This document shows positions 37,172-49,248 of a stretch of 64,000 bases of DNA, piece by piece. The notes beneath the pieces were generated by a model. It saw only the letters and a list, made by a program, of their open reading frames with translations. It did no database searches and was not told where the DNA came from. A program made the translations under genes and the position numbers. Origin of the DNA: Cololabis saira (lineage: Eukaryota; Chordata; Actinopteri; Beloniformes; Belonidae); NCBI RefSeq assembly GCF_033807715.1, contig NC_084591.1, forward strand, positions 49,653,415 to 49,717,414. Direction: 5' to 3'. Position 1 is the stretch's first letter, and every line of letters starts with the position of its first letter.

Positions 37172-37625
37172 ATACCGTAATAATAATACATTTTATTTGT
37201 AAAGCACTTTTCATAAAATAATCTCAAAGTGCTACAGAAACCAGCAAACAAAATAAACAAAAAGGAATTAAATCAGGACACAAAAAAACAGAAGTAAAAG
37301 CATAAAAGCACAGAGACAATAATAAAGACATCTATAAAAAGCCTTCCTGAACAAAAAGTTTTAACAGTCAAGATGGAAAAAAATTGCAACAATTTAGTCT
37401 TTGGAGCCATGCATATTGAAAAGATGCAGTAAACAGGGAGAAAGAGATTTAAAACTATTATGACAGCTTTGGAAAAGAGGAATTCATTTTTTTCCAGAAG
37501 TAACAAACACACTTTGAAGATATCCTTAATAATAATAATGCTCTGTGAACAAACCTTTATCTGATCTAGCTGTATAAAGCAACCTCTCAAGATGATATAA
37601 TTACTATTGATTGAATACATCACTA
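37172..37625. repeat. probable dispersed repeat (AAGCACTTTTCATAA...CTCAAAGTGCTACAG)
   Basis: The opening AATAATAATACATTTTATTT and GTAAAGCACTTTTCATAAAA, then CTCAAAGTGCTACA, resemble the SINE/LINE-tail sequence at 25785-25830 read in the same orientation. The following AAAAGCCTTCCTGAAC segment recalls a common fish dispersed repeat. Borders are uncertain. Confidence 0.45.
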
Positions 37626-37779
37626 CAACAGTTACTTTGAAGAGTCCTAGAGCTCAAACTTGGGAGGTGATGCTGGGTCAGAGTAGGAGGCACGAATCTC
37701 CATCACGCACAAACACACACATTTCCATTTCCCAAACGTCACCCTTTCATCAACAGCAGTGTGTGTCAGAGAGAGTGGG

Positions 37780-37870
37780 AGGGTAGCCCAGTAAATATAT
37801 TATGTATCAGCCAGGTGTGCATAAGGGAACTGCTAATTACCCCCACCACTCATGTTTAATGTACAAAATA
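37780..37870. promoter_or_regulatory. candidate conserved non-coding element
   Basis: GTAAATATATTATGTATCAG, then GGTGTGCATAAGG, CTGCTAATTACCCCC and CATGTTTAATGTAC. This clustered AT-rich homeobox or POU-like texture has no repeat character. Texture-based call only. Confidence 0.25.
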
Positions 37871-37979
37871 CGACGAAGAGGGACCGGAGGGGGGGTAGAG
37901 CACAAAGGGAAGGAGGTGGGGTGAGGGCAAGGGAGCAGGGAGTAAGGGGTGAGGAGTGAGGATTGAGGGTAGGTGGGAG

Positions 37980-38580
37980 CCTAGACATATAAACGTAGAC
38001 GCCCTATCCAGCGCTGAGCCGTATGTCAACGTCGCCGCCATATTGGATGTTCAAGACTGCGCTGTAAACTAATACAAGTACATTTACTTATTTTCATAAA
38101 GCACCTTTCTACAAAAGGAATTTACGTTTTACGTCTCATTTATTCATTCACACACGCACTAATATACTTGGGAAACAGTTAGGCACCAAATATAATATAT
38201 TTCATTTTCTCAGATGGCAAAAATAAGAACTTTATTGATCCCACATAGGAGTAATTCATGTTATATCAGTTATAGAGAACAAGGTAGTGCCGAAAAACAA
38301 TATATATCCCCCTCACAAAAATAAGAAAAATAAAGAAACATATTTTCTCATCAACAAAACATATTTGAAATTTTTCAGGTAACAAAATAACATATTTGAA
38401 CCATTTTTCAGTTATTTTATTGTCTGAAAAATGGTTTAAATGTTATTTTGTTGTCTGAAAAATGGTTCAAATATTTTATTTTGTTATTTAAGTCTTGAAC
38501 ATCCAATATGGCGGTGACGTTGACGTATCGCAGCAGCGGACAAGAACACTCGGTGGGGCGTCTAGGTATATATGTCTATG
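37980..38580. mobile_element. MITE with about 80-bp termini and perfect 8-bp duplication GGTGGGAG (hAT or P type)
   Basis: It begins CCTAGACATATAAACG and ends TAGGTATATATGTCTATG. The inverted ends continue inward through CGCCGCCATATTGGATGTTC. GGTGGGAG occurs at 37972-37979 and 38581-38588. The interior includes ACTTTATTGATCCCACATAG, a non-LTR 3'-tail phrase, and a hairpin pair GAACCATTTTTCAG / CTGAAAAATGGTT near 38399-38470. Confidence 0.9.
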
Positions 38581-38588
38581 GGTGGGAG

Positions 38589-39043
38589 GGGGGCAGGGGC
38601 TGAGAGAGATGACCAAAGGGACTCCCTGTTGAAAATGATAATGCAACAATTTGTGTTTCATAACCCTTTACCAGACATGAGATTCATGGCATGGCCTAAA
38701 TGGCAGTCACTTTTCTAATAAGGTTCCTCATGGGGTCAGTCATATGTGCCACAGTCCATGCACAATACCTGGAAAAATAATTTTCTACATATTCAAATTC
38801 ATTGAACCCTCTCTGTTCTAATTGTGAGGATTTAACTGAGCTACAGTAAAAGCCTGAAAGTGTCTGGACTCGCTCTGCATTTGTGGAAGGACGGAGAAGC
38901 TGGATATGACTAATTTAATATGCATGATTTTCTCATTTAAACCAGTCAACCAGTCCAAGTTGAGTCGAACAGAGCTGAGTAGAGCCGAGTAGGTACTGGT
39001 GTAAAAGTGCCATAACTGAATGGATTTGATGCACCTCAAATGT
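38589..39043. other. intron 1, nothing recognised
   Basis: No feature supported. Confidence 0.4.
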
Positions 39044-39532
39044 TTAAAGGGGACCTATTATGGCATCTAGTACCTATTTTAAACAGGCCTTGAATGTCTT
39101 AAAAACAAGTTTTTGATTGTTTTTGCTAAATAAATTAGAAATTCGTCCTCTGAGCCATGTCTTTATCTTCCCATTCTCTAACCTCATTATCTATGCAGGA
39201 TTCTGAGTGGGCGGGGCTATGATAATGAGGCTCTGTGCTGATTGGCTGCCTGAATGACGCGATACACCGCTACGAAAAAATAGTTAGTTGTGGGCGTGGT
39301 TTCACGCATCGAAGGTCGACCTATGTAAATTGCATTCTGGTTCCGTAACGACGGGAGCAGAATCTTATCGGCTCGTAGATCCACATCACACTGGACGATC
39401 ATCCGGGCGGCTGTACAGACACTGCAGAATTTAGTTGCTTTCCTCCTTCTCTGAGTTGGCAGGCTGAGGGGAGACCACTTTATATATGTTAAAGACAGAG
39501 AAAACCTGTTTTTCATAATAGGTCCCCTTTAA
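39044..39532. mobile_element. TTAA-flanked MITE with AAGGGGACCTATTATG termini
   Basis: TTAAAGGGGACCTATTATG opens it and CATAATAGGTCCCCTTTAA closes it. TTAA lies at both ends (39044-39047; 39529-39532). The interior is GC-richer (GGGCGGGGCTATGATAATGA and similar). TTAA duplication suggests piggyBac or Kolobok. Confidence 0.85.
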
Positions 39533-40315
<783 letters not shown>

Positions 40316-40382
40316 TATGACCTTCCCTCATCCATTATCTCTAACAAAAGTTTCAGGCCATTCAACCAGATGAAGCTTCCTA

Positions 40383-40830
40383 AAGGCTGAGTTATGGTTC
40401 TGCGTCAAAACGACGCGTACCCTACGGCGTAGGCACGGCTTCGCTGACGCGTACCTCCCAAAAATTGTAACTACGCGTCGAGGCGACGCAGACCACCTGC
40501 AGACGAGAGGGCTGTGATTGGTTCGTTTGGTAGCAACGCATTTCCGGTTTCCGGTTTGAAGCCGTCGTGAACTTTCAGCGCTCTTTTCTTCGTGTATGTG
40601 TGATTTTTATTTTGTTTTGGTTTTTTGCCCAATAGTTGCCCTTATCTCTTGGATTCACTGTGACCGGAAAAGTCGGATAAACCATTCAGGAAAAGATCGC
40701 GACCTAGCGGTCGCGGGGGGAACTGCACCCCGGAGAAATGGAGTGACAGAGAAGTCCGAAGGTTCATGACGGCGTCACGGTGACGGCGTGTGCACGACTT
40801 CGATTTGACACAGAACCATAATTCAGCCTT
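40383..40830. mobile_element. palindromic-terminus element (GGCTGA...TCAGCC family), long member with unique core
   Basis: It starts AAGGCTGAGTTATGGTTCTG and ends CAGAACCATAATTCAGCCTT. Unlike the short members it keeps about 330 bp of interior, including CTGTGATTGGTTCG and GAAAGATCGCGACCTAGCGG. It may represent the source from which the short palindromic MITEs derive. A PIF/Harbinger origin is plausible but unproven. Confidence 0.8.
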
Positions 40831-41819
40831 AAAAAGTCCTTCCCTTCAACCCTCGCCGTTCATGTCCTGGATTGGAGACAATCCTTAAACTTTATTCCAA
40901 ATACCATTTTAGTCATTTGCATGTGTTTCTTAACCTCAGCTACCACTCACTGGGTGAAAATATGTTCTATAAAAAAAAATGTTTTTAATTTAAAATGTAT
41001 AAATCATTAAAATCAAATATGATCAGTTACAACTGGGGTTAAGTGTTTCATGGTAATCAGATAAAAAAATGATGGATCAATCTTAAGTTTTCGTAATTTA
41101 TAGTTTTGATTAGTTGAGTTGTAATTAGTTTTCTCTACTTTATAATCAAATTCAGAATGTGTGTATGATACAGCTCTGGCATCTGGATACTTTTTTTTCC
41201 ATGTTTTTAAATGATACATTTCACAAGCGTGTTCTTTTTTTTTTACCTGTCTGCATACCCAAGTTAAGGTTCATTATCAAAGTAAAAAGATTTTTTAAAA
41301 AGGAGCACATGTACCAAAAGAAACAAAGACATATATACACAAACACACATATGTAACTTCAATTGTCAGTGCTCGCCTGATTAATTTGCATGACTAGTAA
41401 ACATTACCGGTTCCCACAGTCTCTGCTAAGCTTCTTTCTCTGGGTATGTTCCTCCCGTTGCTGCTATTCTTCCTCCACCACGCTGTCTTCTGTTTACTAA
41501 ACAACTACAACCTCCAGAGGTGCACAGTGTGTCAAATGAGCAATGTCCTGAATACGTCCAAAGCACCCAGCTGTTAGTTCAGGAGGAGGAAAGTTTGACC
41601 TGCAGATGTAGCGACTCACGGGCTGCTGAGTGAAACCGCTCAGTAAATGCATCACGTCCATAACATTAGCAAATCCCATGTTTTGTGGGGTACATGAATG
41701 TTTTAGCGTGGAGTGTTGAGAAATCCCCATCACTTTTTTTTGGGCTCCCGAGTCCCAGTCATTATTGATTGTGAGTATCTGCTGATCCAATACTATGGAA
41801 AATTCTAATTGTTAATCAA
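40831..41819. other. intron 1, nothing recognised
   Basis: AT-rich, no feature supported. Confidence 0.4.
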
Positions 41820-41821
41820 TA

Positions 41822-42014
41822 CAGGACTGTCTCAGAAAATTAGAATATTGTGATTTTCTGTAATGCAATTACAAAAACAAAAATGTAATACATTCTGGAT
41901 TCATTACAAATCAACTGAAATATTGCAAGCCTTTTATTATTTTAATATTGCTGATCATGGCTTACAGCTTAAGAAAGCTCAAATATCCTATTCTAATTTT
42001 CTGAGACAGTCCTG
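41822..42014. mobile_element. mariner/Tc1-type MITE, 193 bp, TA target
   Basis: It begins CAGGACTGTCTCAGAAAATT and ends AATTTTCTGAGACAGTCCTG, perfect inverted repeats over at least 25 bp. TA occurs on both sides (41820-41821; 42015-42016). It is AT-rich and lacks coding capacity. Confidence 0.92.
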
Positions 42015-42016
42015 TA

Positions 42017-43867
42017 AATACATAATGTAACTCAGTGAAATAAAAATGAAAAAAAAAAAAAAATCCAATTATTTTCTATGCCATGCCGGATGATTCTGAA
42101 ATCCCGTGATCAGCCCAGATTTCCGATCATGTGATTGGATCGGGACGTTGCGATAAAATGATCATGAATCTTTTCACAGTGATTATCAGGATACAGTCAC
42201 TACAGGAACCTGTACCACTTCTGCATAACATTTGAAGCAGTTTTGAAAGTATTATGAGTATCTGTTTTACAAAGATGACATAAATCCCCATAAATCTTTG
42301 AGAGGATAACATTAATTCAGCTATCAAAGGTTATATTATTTACATATGTACTTCTTTGTCCATCTGGAGAGAGGAAAAAAAAACTCAACTTATGTTCTGT
42401 TCTCCGAGCTTTTAAATCACTTGGTTCTAATTGAACGCTAATCCACGAGTCCATTACATTCAGTGCATTGTACTGCTGAGCTACACAAGCTACAATCAAT
42501 TACATTCACTTGTTTTTATCCCATTAAAAACAAAAAAAAGGAAAGAAAAAGCACTAAAAGCTAAAATTCACCACCTGCTGAGGAGTCAATGGAGTTTTTA
42601 ACAAAGCTTTCAGGGAGCCATTTGAAGGTTGAACAAGCCTTAATACAAAGCCAGTACAGACTTACGGAGGAGTCACTCAACCTGGCTGTACGTGCACAGC
42701 CTGCACAGCTGCAAATGCCATCTAGAGTTGCAAAAACCCTAATGACACATTGGATTTGTTTTACTCTAAATGAAAGAAAGAAGCATTCATAAAGCTCTCA
42801 CACACTTCTACACTGATGTACCTGCAAAAGTAACGCTGATGTCTTCAAGTGATCCAAGCCACATGTGTAGTGTCTGCGTTTTACTAGAGCCAGTTGCCCC
42901 ATCAAAGTCTCTGCGCTCTGCCAAAGGCTGACATTAAAAACTGCTCTGATGGCAAAGCCAGATGAGAACATGGAGGAAGTGAGCAGAAGAAAAACAGACA
43001 AGAGAGTCAGAAAAGGGGATGAGAATCGTTTTCCTCATACATCAGCTCACTCTTCTTTAAATGCTGTTGACATGAAAGATTATGCTTCACGACACTTTGA
43101 CGAGAGCAGGAGTGCTGGAATGAGCGTGATGTTGGTGCACACACAACCTGCACTGCTTTTCAGGTTTTACCTTCCAAGAGCATCACAATGCATAAAAGCT
43201 TTATGGCTTGATGACATTTCCAGTTGATTCTTAGTCACATTCAATTGATTTCCAGCTGTTAATTTCCAGTCTTCAGCAGTTAATTGGCAATAACTTTAAC
43301 TCCAGGCAATAAATAATTGCTACTCCAGAGTTTCTTATTACATTTAAGTTACACTAGTTACAGGAATTATTACCCCGACCAAAATAATGTGTTGTGTTTT
43401 GGGTGATGAAATATTAAAATCATTTTGAGCACAAATAATTCTTAAAGTACAGTTTGACGTCATTAATTTATTGGCTTAGCATCAGCAAATGCAAACAGCT
43501 GCAACAGGCCAGTCCCCTTAACACAGACAGTGAATTCTTTATAATTCCTGAGAAAGTGTTTATGCAGGAAAAGAATAAACATGGTAGTAGGAGGCGAATG
43601 AAACTGAAGGAGCGTAAAGAGAAAATGGATAAAAAGAGAAGCAGAAAGGAGGAGATCGAGTGGAAATTATGTCATTAGCCCTGAAGACCTCAGCTCAACA
43701 CACACCAGCCGCAAACCAAACCTCCGTTTCTCTCCCACTTTGTCAAAGTGCTCATTTGGCGCCAACAACTGCAAACACACTGAACAAACCAAATGAACCC
43801 TAAAAAGTAAGTGCTCCCTTTTTCTCCCCCTCTCCAATCTTTCTGTTCTCCTCCATCTCCCTGTCAC
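42017..43867. other. intron 1, largely single-copy
   Basis: No exon or repeat is recognised. Parts with mixed AT-rich motifs (42540-43110) could be regulatory. Confidence 0.35.
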
Positions 43868-44290
43868 ATGCGCTCAACTGCAGTTTAATGTCCTGCAAAT
43901 GAAGCGGATTTATTAATGTGTAATTAAGTAATAATCATCACTACATAATGCATGAGAGACTCAAGGGGCCGAGAGCTGAGAGGGAGAGAGATAGGATAGC
44001 GAGGCTGCTGGAGCAGACACAGAATGAGATTTTTTTTTGCTTCCTCGCCTCACTAAAGACACACATTAAAAACGGATTAATCCACTGAAATAATATTATG
44101 ATAAGAGAGAAGCTGCACTCTTTCATTTCTTCCTCGGGCTCCCCCCCTCCCTCTCTCTCAACCCACCAGCTAGTTTCATGGCCCATCATCACATCATTAG
44201 TCCATGTTCAATTAACAGGCTGCAATTAGTCAAGTCCCCTCACTGCTAACGAGGCCTAATCACTGTCGAGGCTACGTTGGTCAAGGAAAT
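43868..44290. promoter_or_regulatory. candidate conserved non-coding element cluster
   Basis: A dense series of homeodomain and POU-like motifs without repeat character: CTGCAAATGAAG, TTTATTAATGTGTAATTAAG, TAATAATCATCACTACATAA, AAACGGATTAATCC, GTTCAATTAACAGGCTGC, CAATTAGTCAAG, GGCCTAATCACTG. Vertebrate ZNF423 introns are known for many conserved enhancers; this is the best candidate here by texture. Confidence 0.4.
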
Positions 44291-44784
44291 CCATGAAAAG
44301 GACACAGTCGCAGTGTTCAAACATGAATTACCAGCTCTGACATTGCTTATACATAGTTATGGTTGCACTGCGTGGCGTGCAATGGCTTGTGCACCTTTGT
44401 GGAAGTGAATAACTGAGTGAATCAAACGGGGATTATCTCACAATGTTAACGATTAACCAATAATTGCACCATTAATTTAAGAAAGGTTTGTCTTTCATAG
44501 AGTTTCAAGGAAAACAAAAGAAAAGTTTTGAAACATTTGTAGAGATTTTAGCCCTTAGAAATTCACCAAGGTCTTACAACTTAAAATTGATTTTCAGGGT
44601 TATGGCTCGTTCATAGTCCTCAAACACCGACTGAAAAACACTGCCAAGCCTTTCAATTTTGGTTCTTCAAACCCCATCACAAAAAAGAGCAACCACGGGC
44701 TCCTTCATTGACACTCTTAAAAGTCAAATCATGTATACATAAGCAGGAAATAGAACATTGTTAGGTTGTAATCTGCTCACTCTG

Positions 44785-45036
44785 TAAAGCCGGGCAGACA
44801 CTGTGCGATTGTCAGCTTGTTTTGAACAGATTTTCCAGTCGTGCGACTATTTTTTGGATCGGGCCGGATTTCGACCCAATCGTTGGTCGTGCAGTAAACG
44901 TGGGGTAACGACGAGAGACTAACACCTCACGACGAGAGATTAACACCTCCCAATCTACCTCCCGATCTAGTCGTGCAGTTTGAGATGGGGCTGAATCAAA
45001 CGATTTAAGATATCGCACAGTGTATGCCCAGCTTTA
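44785..45036. mobile_element. MITE with TAAAGCCGGGCAGACACTGTGCGAT termini, complete
   Basis: The left end is TAAAGCCGGGCAGACACTG and the right end is CACAGTGTATGCCCAGCTTTA, an inverted pair of about 25 bp. TA may be the target. The interior has a duplicated GACGAGAGA(C/T)TAACACCTC. A left-end relative is at 18085. Confidence 0.85.
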
Positions 45037-45806
45037 TGATAAGAAATTAAAGTTTACTGGAATTACAGAGGTCAAGGTACTGTAATAGTTCAGAAATAAA
45101 TAAATCAAAGATTTGCAAAGGTAAGAGGCCAGATTTCTAAGGCAGACTGAACAGATTCTGGACTGGTGCTCTGTTCTGGTGTGCAGCCGCATCCGTCCAA
45201 GTATCACCTTCATAGGGAAGAGATCACCTGAAAACCTTTTCCGTATCTTCAGACACAGTTTAACAAAAGAAGTGTGGGCGTAAACACCTAAACAAGACTG
45301 CTGAGTTGATAGAAATAAGTTATATGAAGTGATGAGAAAGGTTTGTACAAAAGGATAATGAACGGAAACAAAGCTGAAAATCCACAATGGATCAACCAAA
45401 CCCTAACCCTCACCGTCCACAGGCCTGACCCTAGTCCAGAATCCAGACCTGTTTCTAAAGAGAAATACATCCAGACAACTCCGCTTTCTCAGGTTTGATA
45501 ACCGTTTTATAAGAAAACTGACAAAAATCCCTCCAAAAGACCTGAAAGAAACTTACTTGGCTTTAAAAAAAAAAGGTTTATAAGCTGTGTCAGTTGCCAA
45601 AGGTGTGTGACTAAGTACTGCCTGTGCAGGGAGCCCAAAACCTTGTATGAAGACATTATTTTATTGTTTATTTTGAATCTGTAAAAGGTTCACTTAAAAA
45701 AAGACATCATACATAAAATATCACAGAAGTGTCTCAATGTTAATGTTATACACATGGAAATCAATTAATCAAAAGGGAATGTAGTATTCAGGATGTGGAG
45801 AAAGAA
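45037..45806. other. intron 1, nothing recognised
   Basis: No feature supported. Confidence 0.4.
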
Positions 45807-46108
45807 ATCCATCCATCCATTATCTATACCCGCTTTATCCTTTGCAGGGTCACGGGGGTCTGCTGGAGTTTATCCCAGCTATTTTCAGGCGAGAGGCAGG
45901 GGTTACACCCTGGACAGGTCACCAGTCCATCACAGGACCACATATACAGACAAACAACCAGACACACTCACACTTACAAGCAATTTAGAATCATCAATTA
46001 ACCTACTAGCATGTTTTTGGACTGTGGGAGGAAACCGGAGTACCCGGAGGAAACCCACGCAAGCACGGGGAGAACATGCAAACTCCACACAGAAAGTTGG
46101 GCCTGGGA
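45807..46108 (-). mobile_element. Expander/RTE-like non-LTR retrotransposon 3' fragment
   Basis: It starts ATCCATCCATCCATTATCTA and carries GCAGGGTCACGGGGGTCTGC, CACCAGTCCATCACAGG, TTTTTGGACTGTGGGAGGAA and GGAGAACATGCAAACTCCAC. This very common fish repeat ends in (GGAT)n on its own sense strand, so the insert is on the minus strand. The family name is from memory. Confidence 0.8.
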
Positions 46109-46659
46109 AAGAAATATCTAAAATATATATTTTTTAAAGCTTTTACATTCTCCCTGTCCTGTTCAGATGAACTCTGACAAATTGCAGCGAGAGGAAAAGA
46201 TTGGTGGTCAGTAAAGGAAAGCGTCTGCAGCAGGAGAGGTGAAAGAGGTGGGACTCTGTGGCTTATTGTTATTGTTTTGGTATGCCTGACTGGCCAGTGA
46301 GCCAGCGGGCCAGCCAGCCAGCCAGTCAGAGTTGGGTGAGCAGGTGAAAGACAGGAGAACATGAAAACACAGATAATCCCCTGGTGATGCTCACCTCAGT
46401 CTGGCCTTCTCTCCCTCCATCCCTCCCTCCCTCCCTCCCTCCAGCCGTCTCACCTGCTATGCTGGCCCCCGAAACAGCTCCCCTTCCTCCACCTTTTTAC
46501 CCCCCTCCACCCCCCTCCAAAAAAATGCCAGGCTTCACCAAGCTGTCAAAGGAGCAAGGTGTGGATGGGAGATAGCAGCATGCATGTACACACACAGATG
46601 AGTGCACATACACAAAACACATGGTGCTTATGCGAGCTAGACAACAACGACTGTGTTAC
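46109..46659. other. intron 1 with a (CCCT)n run at 46411-46443
   Basis: A short TCCC/CCTC repeat and C-rich sequence follow; a GCCAGCCAGCCAG stretch is near 46310-46325. No gene recognised. Confidence 0.4.
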
Positions 46660-46990
46660 GTTTGCAGCACACAGACACGGAGCGGCAGTCGTCTGCTCCG
46701 GCTTTGCTCTGCTCCGCTTCGCTCGGCTGCCCGACTAAAGCTAAGCTCTGGTTATCCCGGCTTTCTGGTTATCCCGGCTGCTGAGACCTGGCGGCCTTAA
46801 CAAACACACACACGGCACGCACACGCGGGCGGCTTCATCTTCCAGGCATCAGCACGCACTCGTAGAGCAATGACGGGTCCACCGGTCCAGAGCGGTCCAG
46901 ACTTGGCATCAGCAGCACGATAGCAGGAAGCAGTGACCGCCGCCGCCATGCCGTCGTTCACATGTTTATCAGACAGAACTCAAGCAGGTC
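46660..46990. promoter_or_regulatory. intronic CpG-rich islet, possible alternative promoter
   Basis: CpG-rich sequence stands out from its AT-rich surroundings. It contains GCCGCCGCCATGCC (plus ATG at 46948-46950) and, one base offset on the minus strand, an ATG at 46949-46947. The minus ATG opens a 50-codon frame (MAAAVTASCYRAADAKSGPL onward, stop at 46797-46799). The minus frame runs in the znf423 direction. ZNF423 is known to have alternative first exons; no convincing splice donor joins this frame to exon 2, so it is only a candidate. CTGGTTATCCCGGCT is duplicated at 46748 and 46766. Confidence 0.35.
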
Positions 46991-48339
46991 GGCAACAGCT
47001 GGCTTTGTGAGTCTCATGCCGGCAAAATATACCTTTGACCAGAAGAAAACAAAAATATACTATTTGGAGGCCAGGAATAACAGAAAACAGTCAGTCCCAC
47101 AAAAGATGCCGTTCTTCATAAAAGTGAAAAGAAAATGAAAAACGGTGGTAGCAATAGACAGCAAAGATCATCCATTCAAAAACCTGAAATATTTTACAAA
47201 TCTGCATCTGAACTCGTCCTCATTTTGGGCATCTTCCTTAAGTGTCTATTGAATTTCCACTTTATATGCTGCAACATGCATATATTCTTATTGATTTTGG
47301 ATAATTATTCCACAAGCTTTTCATATTTCAGATACAAAGATGGGCCTGAGTAATCAAACGGAAACTGAATCCAGTTTTTACAGTAGATTCCTGAAGAGGC
47401 TGTGGTATCTGTGGGCCGTCACTGCCAATCACCTCCTCCCTATCTAGCCTTGCTCACTGGAACCAAACTAAAAAATAAATATTAAAAATGCATGAATAAA
47501 CAAATAAATAAAATGGTAAACTGTTTTCCTGCTCCCTCAGACCACAGTGGTATACAACACCACAAATCTCAAGGGAACATTATATCATATTCCTGCAGAG
47601 CACATGTTGCCTTCTGCATACAAACGAAGCGTTCGCCGCCTCAGACCAGACCGTCTTGACCTCAGAACTTGTAGAAGAGGCTGAAGTCCACCGAGCTGCT
47701 AATCTGACCAGCACCAGTGTGAGGAAGGGTCACCAATCTGCATGCTACCTAGATAGTCACAAAAAAGAAAAGCCTGTATCATCTAGGAAGTGGGGGAGGG
47801 GTGGCGACCACATGGTCAGCCAGTCCCCGTTGCCCATCTGGGTCCCATAAAGGAAGCATGGAGGCCAAGGACACCACATGCCCCCGTGCACCATGCCCAC
47901 TCACCCATGCACTGCACAAAACACCACTTTGTGATCATGGAGGAAACTCAAAGTTTGCCTTTTATAATTAAAAATCCATTTGTAAAAATGTACTTTTCTT
48001 AATAAGGGAATTATTTAAATTCCTTTACAATGTTTTTTTTCTTTTGTGACACTGACCTATTAGACGAATTGCATTATTGTATATGTGCTTGAAACTGAAT
48101 ATGAGTGACTCTTCAACCTTGGAGATCGTGCAGGAAGGTACTTGGATGGTCATTATTAAACCATCATTATTTTGGTGCGCAAATAAACATCAAGTACCTG
48201 GAAAGGCACTCCATTTGGGCAGAAAACTGTCAAATGTAGTCAAAGGAGCAGCCCTGTCCTCACAGGAGAACGAGCCTGTTCGCTGGATCACAACAAGTTG
48301 GTGAACAATCCCAACCACGCCGTCACTGAGACACGCTCG
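46991..48339. other. intron 1, nothing recognised
   Basis: No exon or repeat supported. Confidence 0.35.
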
Positions 48340-48540
48340 CCCGGCAGCCTGGACGCTAATTGAAAGCCATTGTCAAAGCAGCCAATTGCACTTGAGGAAT
48401 TAGACTTTAGCTTTTTAGCCAATTTCTCCCACTAATGTGACAATAACACAAGCAGTAGACGGTGAAATTAAACGGAGTCCTATTACACGCAATTAGCAGA
48501 GCGGCAGCACAGCTGAGTTCAAGCGCCGCTTGTCTTGTAA
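48340..48540. promoter_or_regulatory. candidate conserved non-coding element near exon 1
   Basis: Non-repetitive block with ACGCTAATTGAAAGCCATTG, AAGCAGCCAATTGCACTTG, GGAATTAGACTTTAGC and CACGCAATTAGCAGAGC, about 0.7 kb into intron 1. Texture-based call. Confidence 0.35.
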
Positions 48541-48618
48541 AGACTCTGGATGTAGCTGGCTGCTTGCAAAACAAACCTTCTGGTTTCAAGGTGCCGGAGT
48601 TATGTCTCGGTTCCTAAC

Positions 48619-49152
48619 CAGTGGCGCCACCGGGGGGGGGGTGGCCAGGGGTGGCCATGCCCCCCCGACAAATTTGCTGGCCACCCCACTGGCCTTAATA
48701 AAAAATAAATTAAAAAAACCCTTGCTGGTCACAAAGATTCTATCGTCAGTTATGCGTTTAATCCCAAATCATTTGGGCCAAATGCATATGAGTAGGCGTT
48801 TCTTTAAGTATTTCTGAGCCTAATAATAAAAAATATATATTTTTTTTTTTATACAAAAAAAATTATAATTATATATATGTATGTATTAATAAAATAAATA
48901 TATGATATATTAAAATGTATATGATATTATAAATTAAAAATGCATATATATATGCCTTAGGTTTTTACCAACATGGTATTAACCATTAATATATATGCAG
49001 ACAAGTTAGAAAGTAAAAAAATAATAAGTATTTCTGAGCCTGTATACTTCAACAGTATAATAAAGTCCTGTAATGATGGCTTTTAGTTTTGCTGTCCACC
49101 CCAAGAATGGAAGTGGCCCCATCTGCCCCCCCTATGAATGGAGGCGCCCCTG
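48619..49152. mobile_element. hAT-type element (CAGTGGCGCC...GGCGCCCCTG)
   Basis: It starts CAGTGGCGCCACCGG and ends GGAGGCGCCCCTG. The flanks TTCCTAAC and GTAACCCA do not give a clear 8-bp duplication. A G10 run follows the left end. The AT-rich core (about 48830-49030) resembles the AT-rich segment at 15950-16050. Its right end lies 51 bp from the exon 1 splice donor. Confidence 0.7.
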
Positions 49153-49208
49153 GTAACCCAAACCCCCAAAGAAGTGTCTGGAGCTCCAAACAAACCACCG
49201 GCTCTTAC

Positions 49209-49248
49209 CTTTAACGGAGCGGGGCTTCGCCTGCTTTCTCCTGGACAT
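49209..49248 (-). CDS. znf423: znf423 coding exon 1, NuRD-recruitment motif
   Basis: On the minus strand ATG (49248-49246) opens MSRRKQAKPRSVK, leaves a single G (phase 1) at 49209 and is followed by the donor GTAAGA (49208-49203). In-frame TAA at 49275-49273, nine codons upstream, rules out an N-terminal extension; -3 is G, a suitable initiation context. MSRRKQ(A/S)(K/N)P at the extreme N-terminus is shared by SALL, FOG, ZNF521 and ZNF423 proteins and is known to recruit the NuRD complex through RBBP4/7. RSVK followed by V fits ZNF423 better than ZNF521 (RSLKD). The first exon coding only this motif is usual for these genes. The rest of the protein, some 30 zinc fingers, lies outside the window apart from exon 2. 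Confidence 0.9.
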
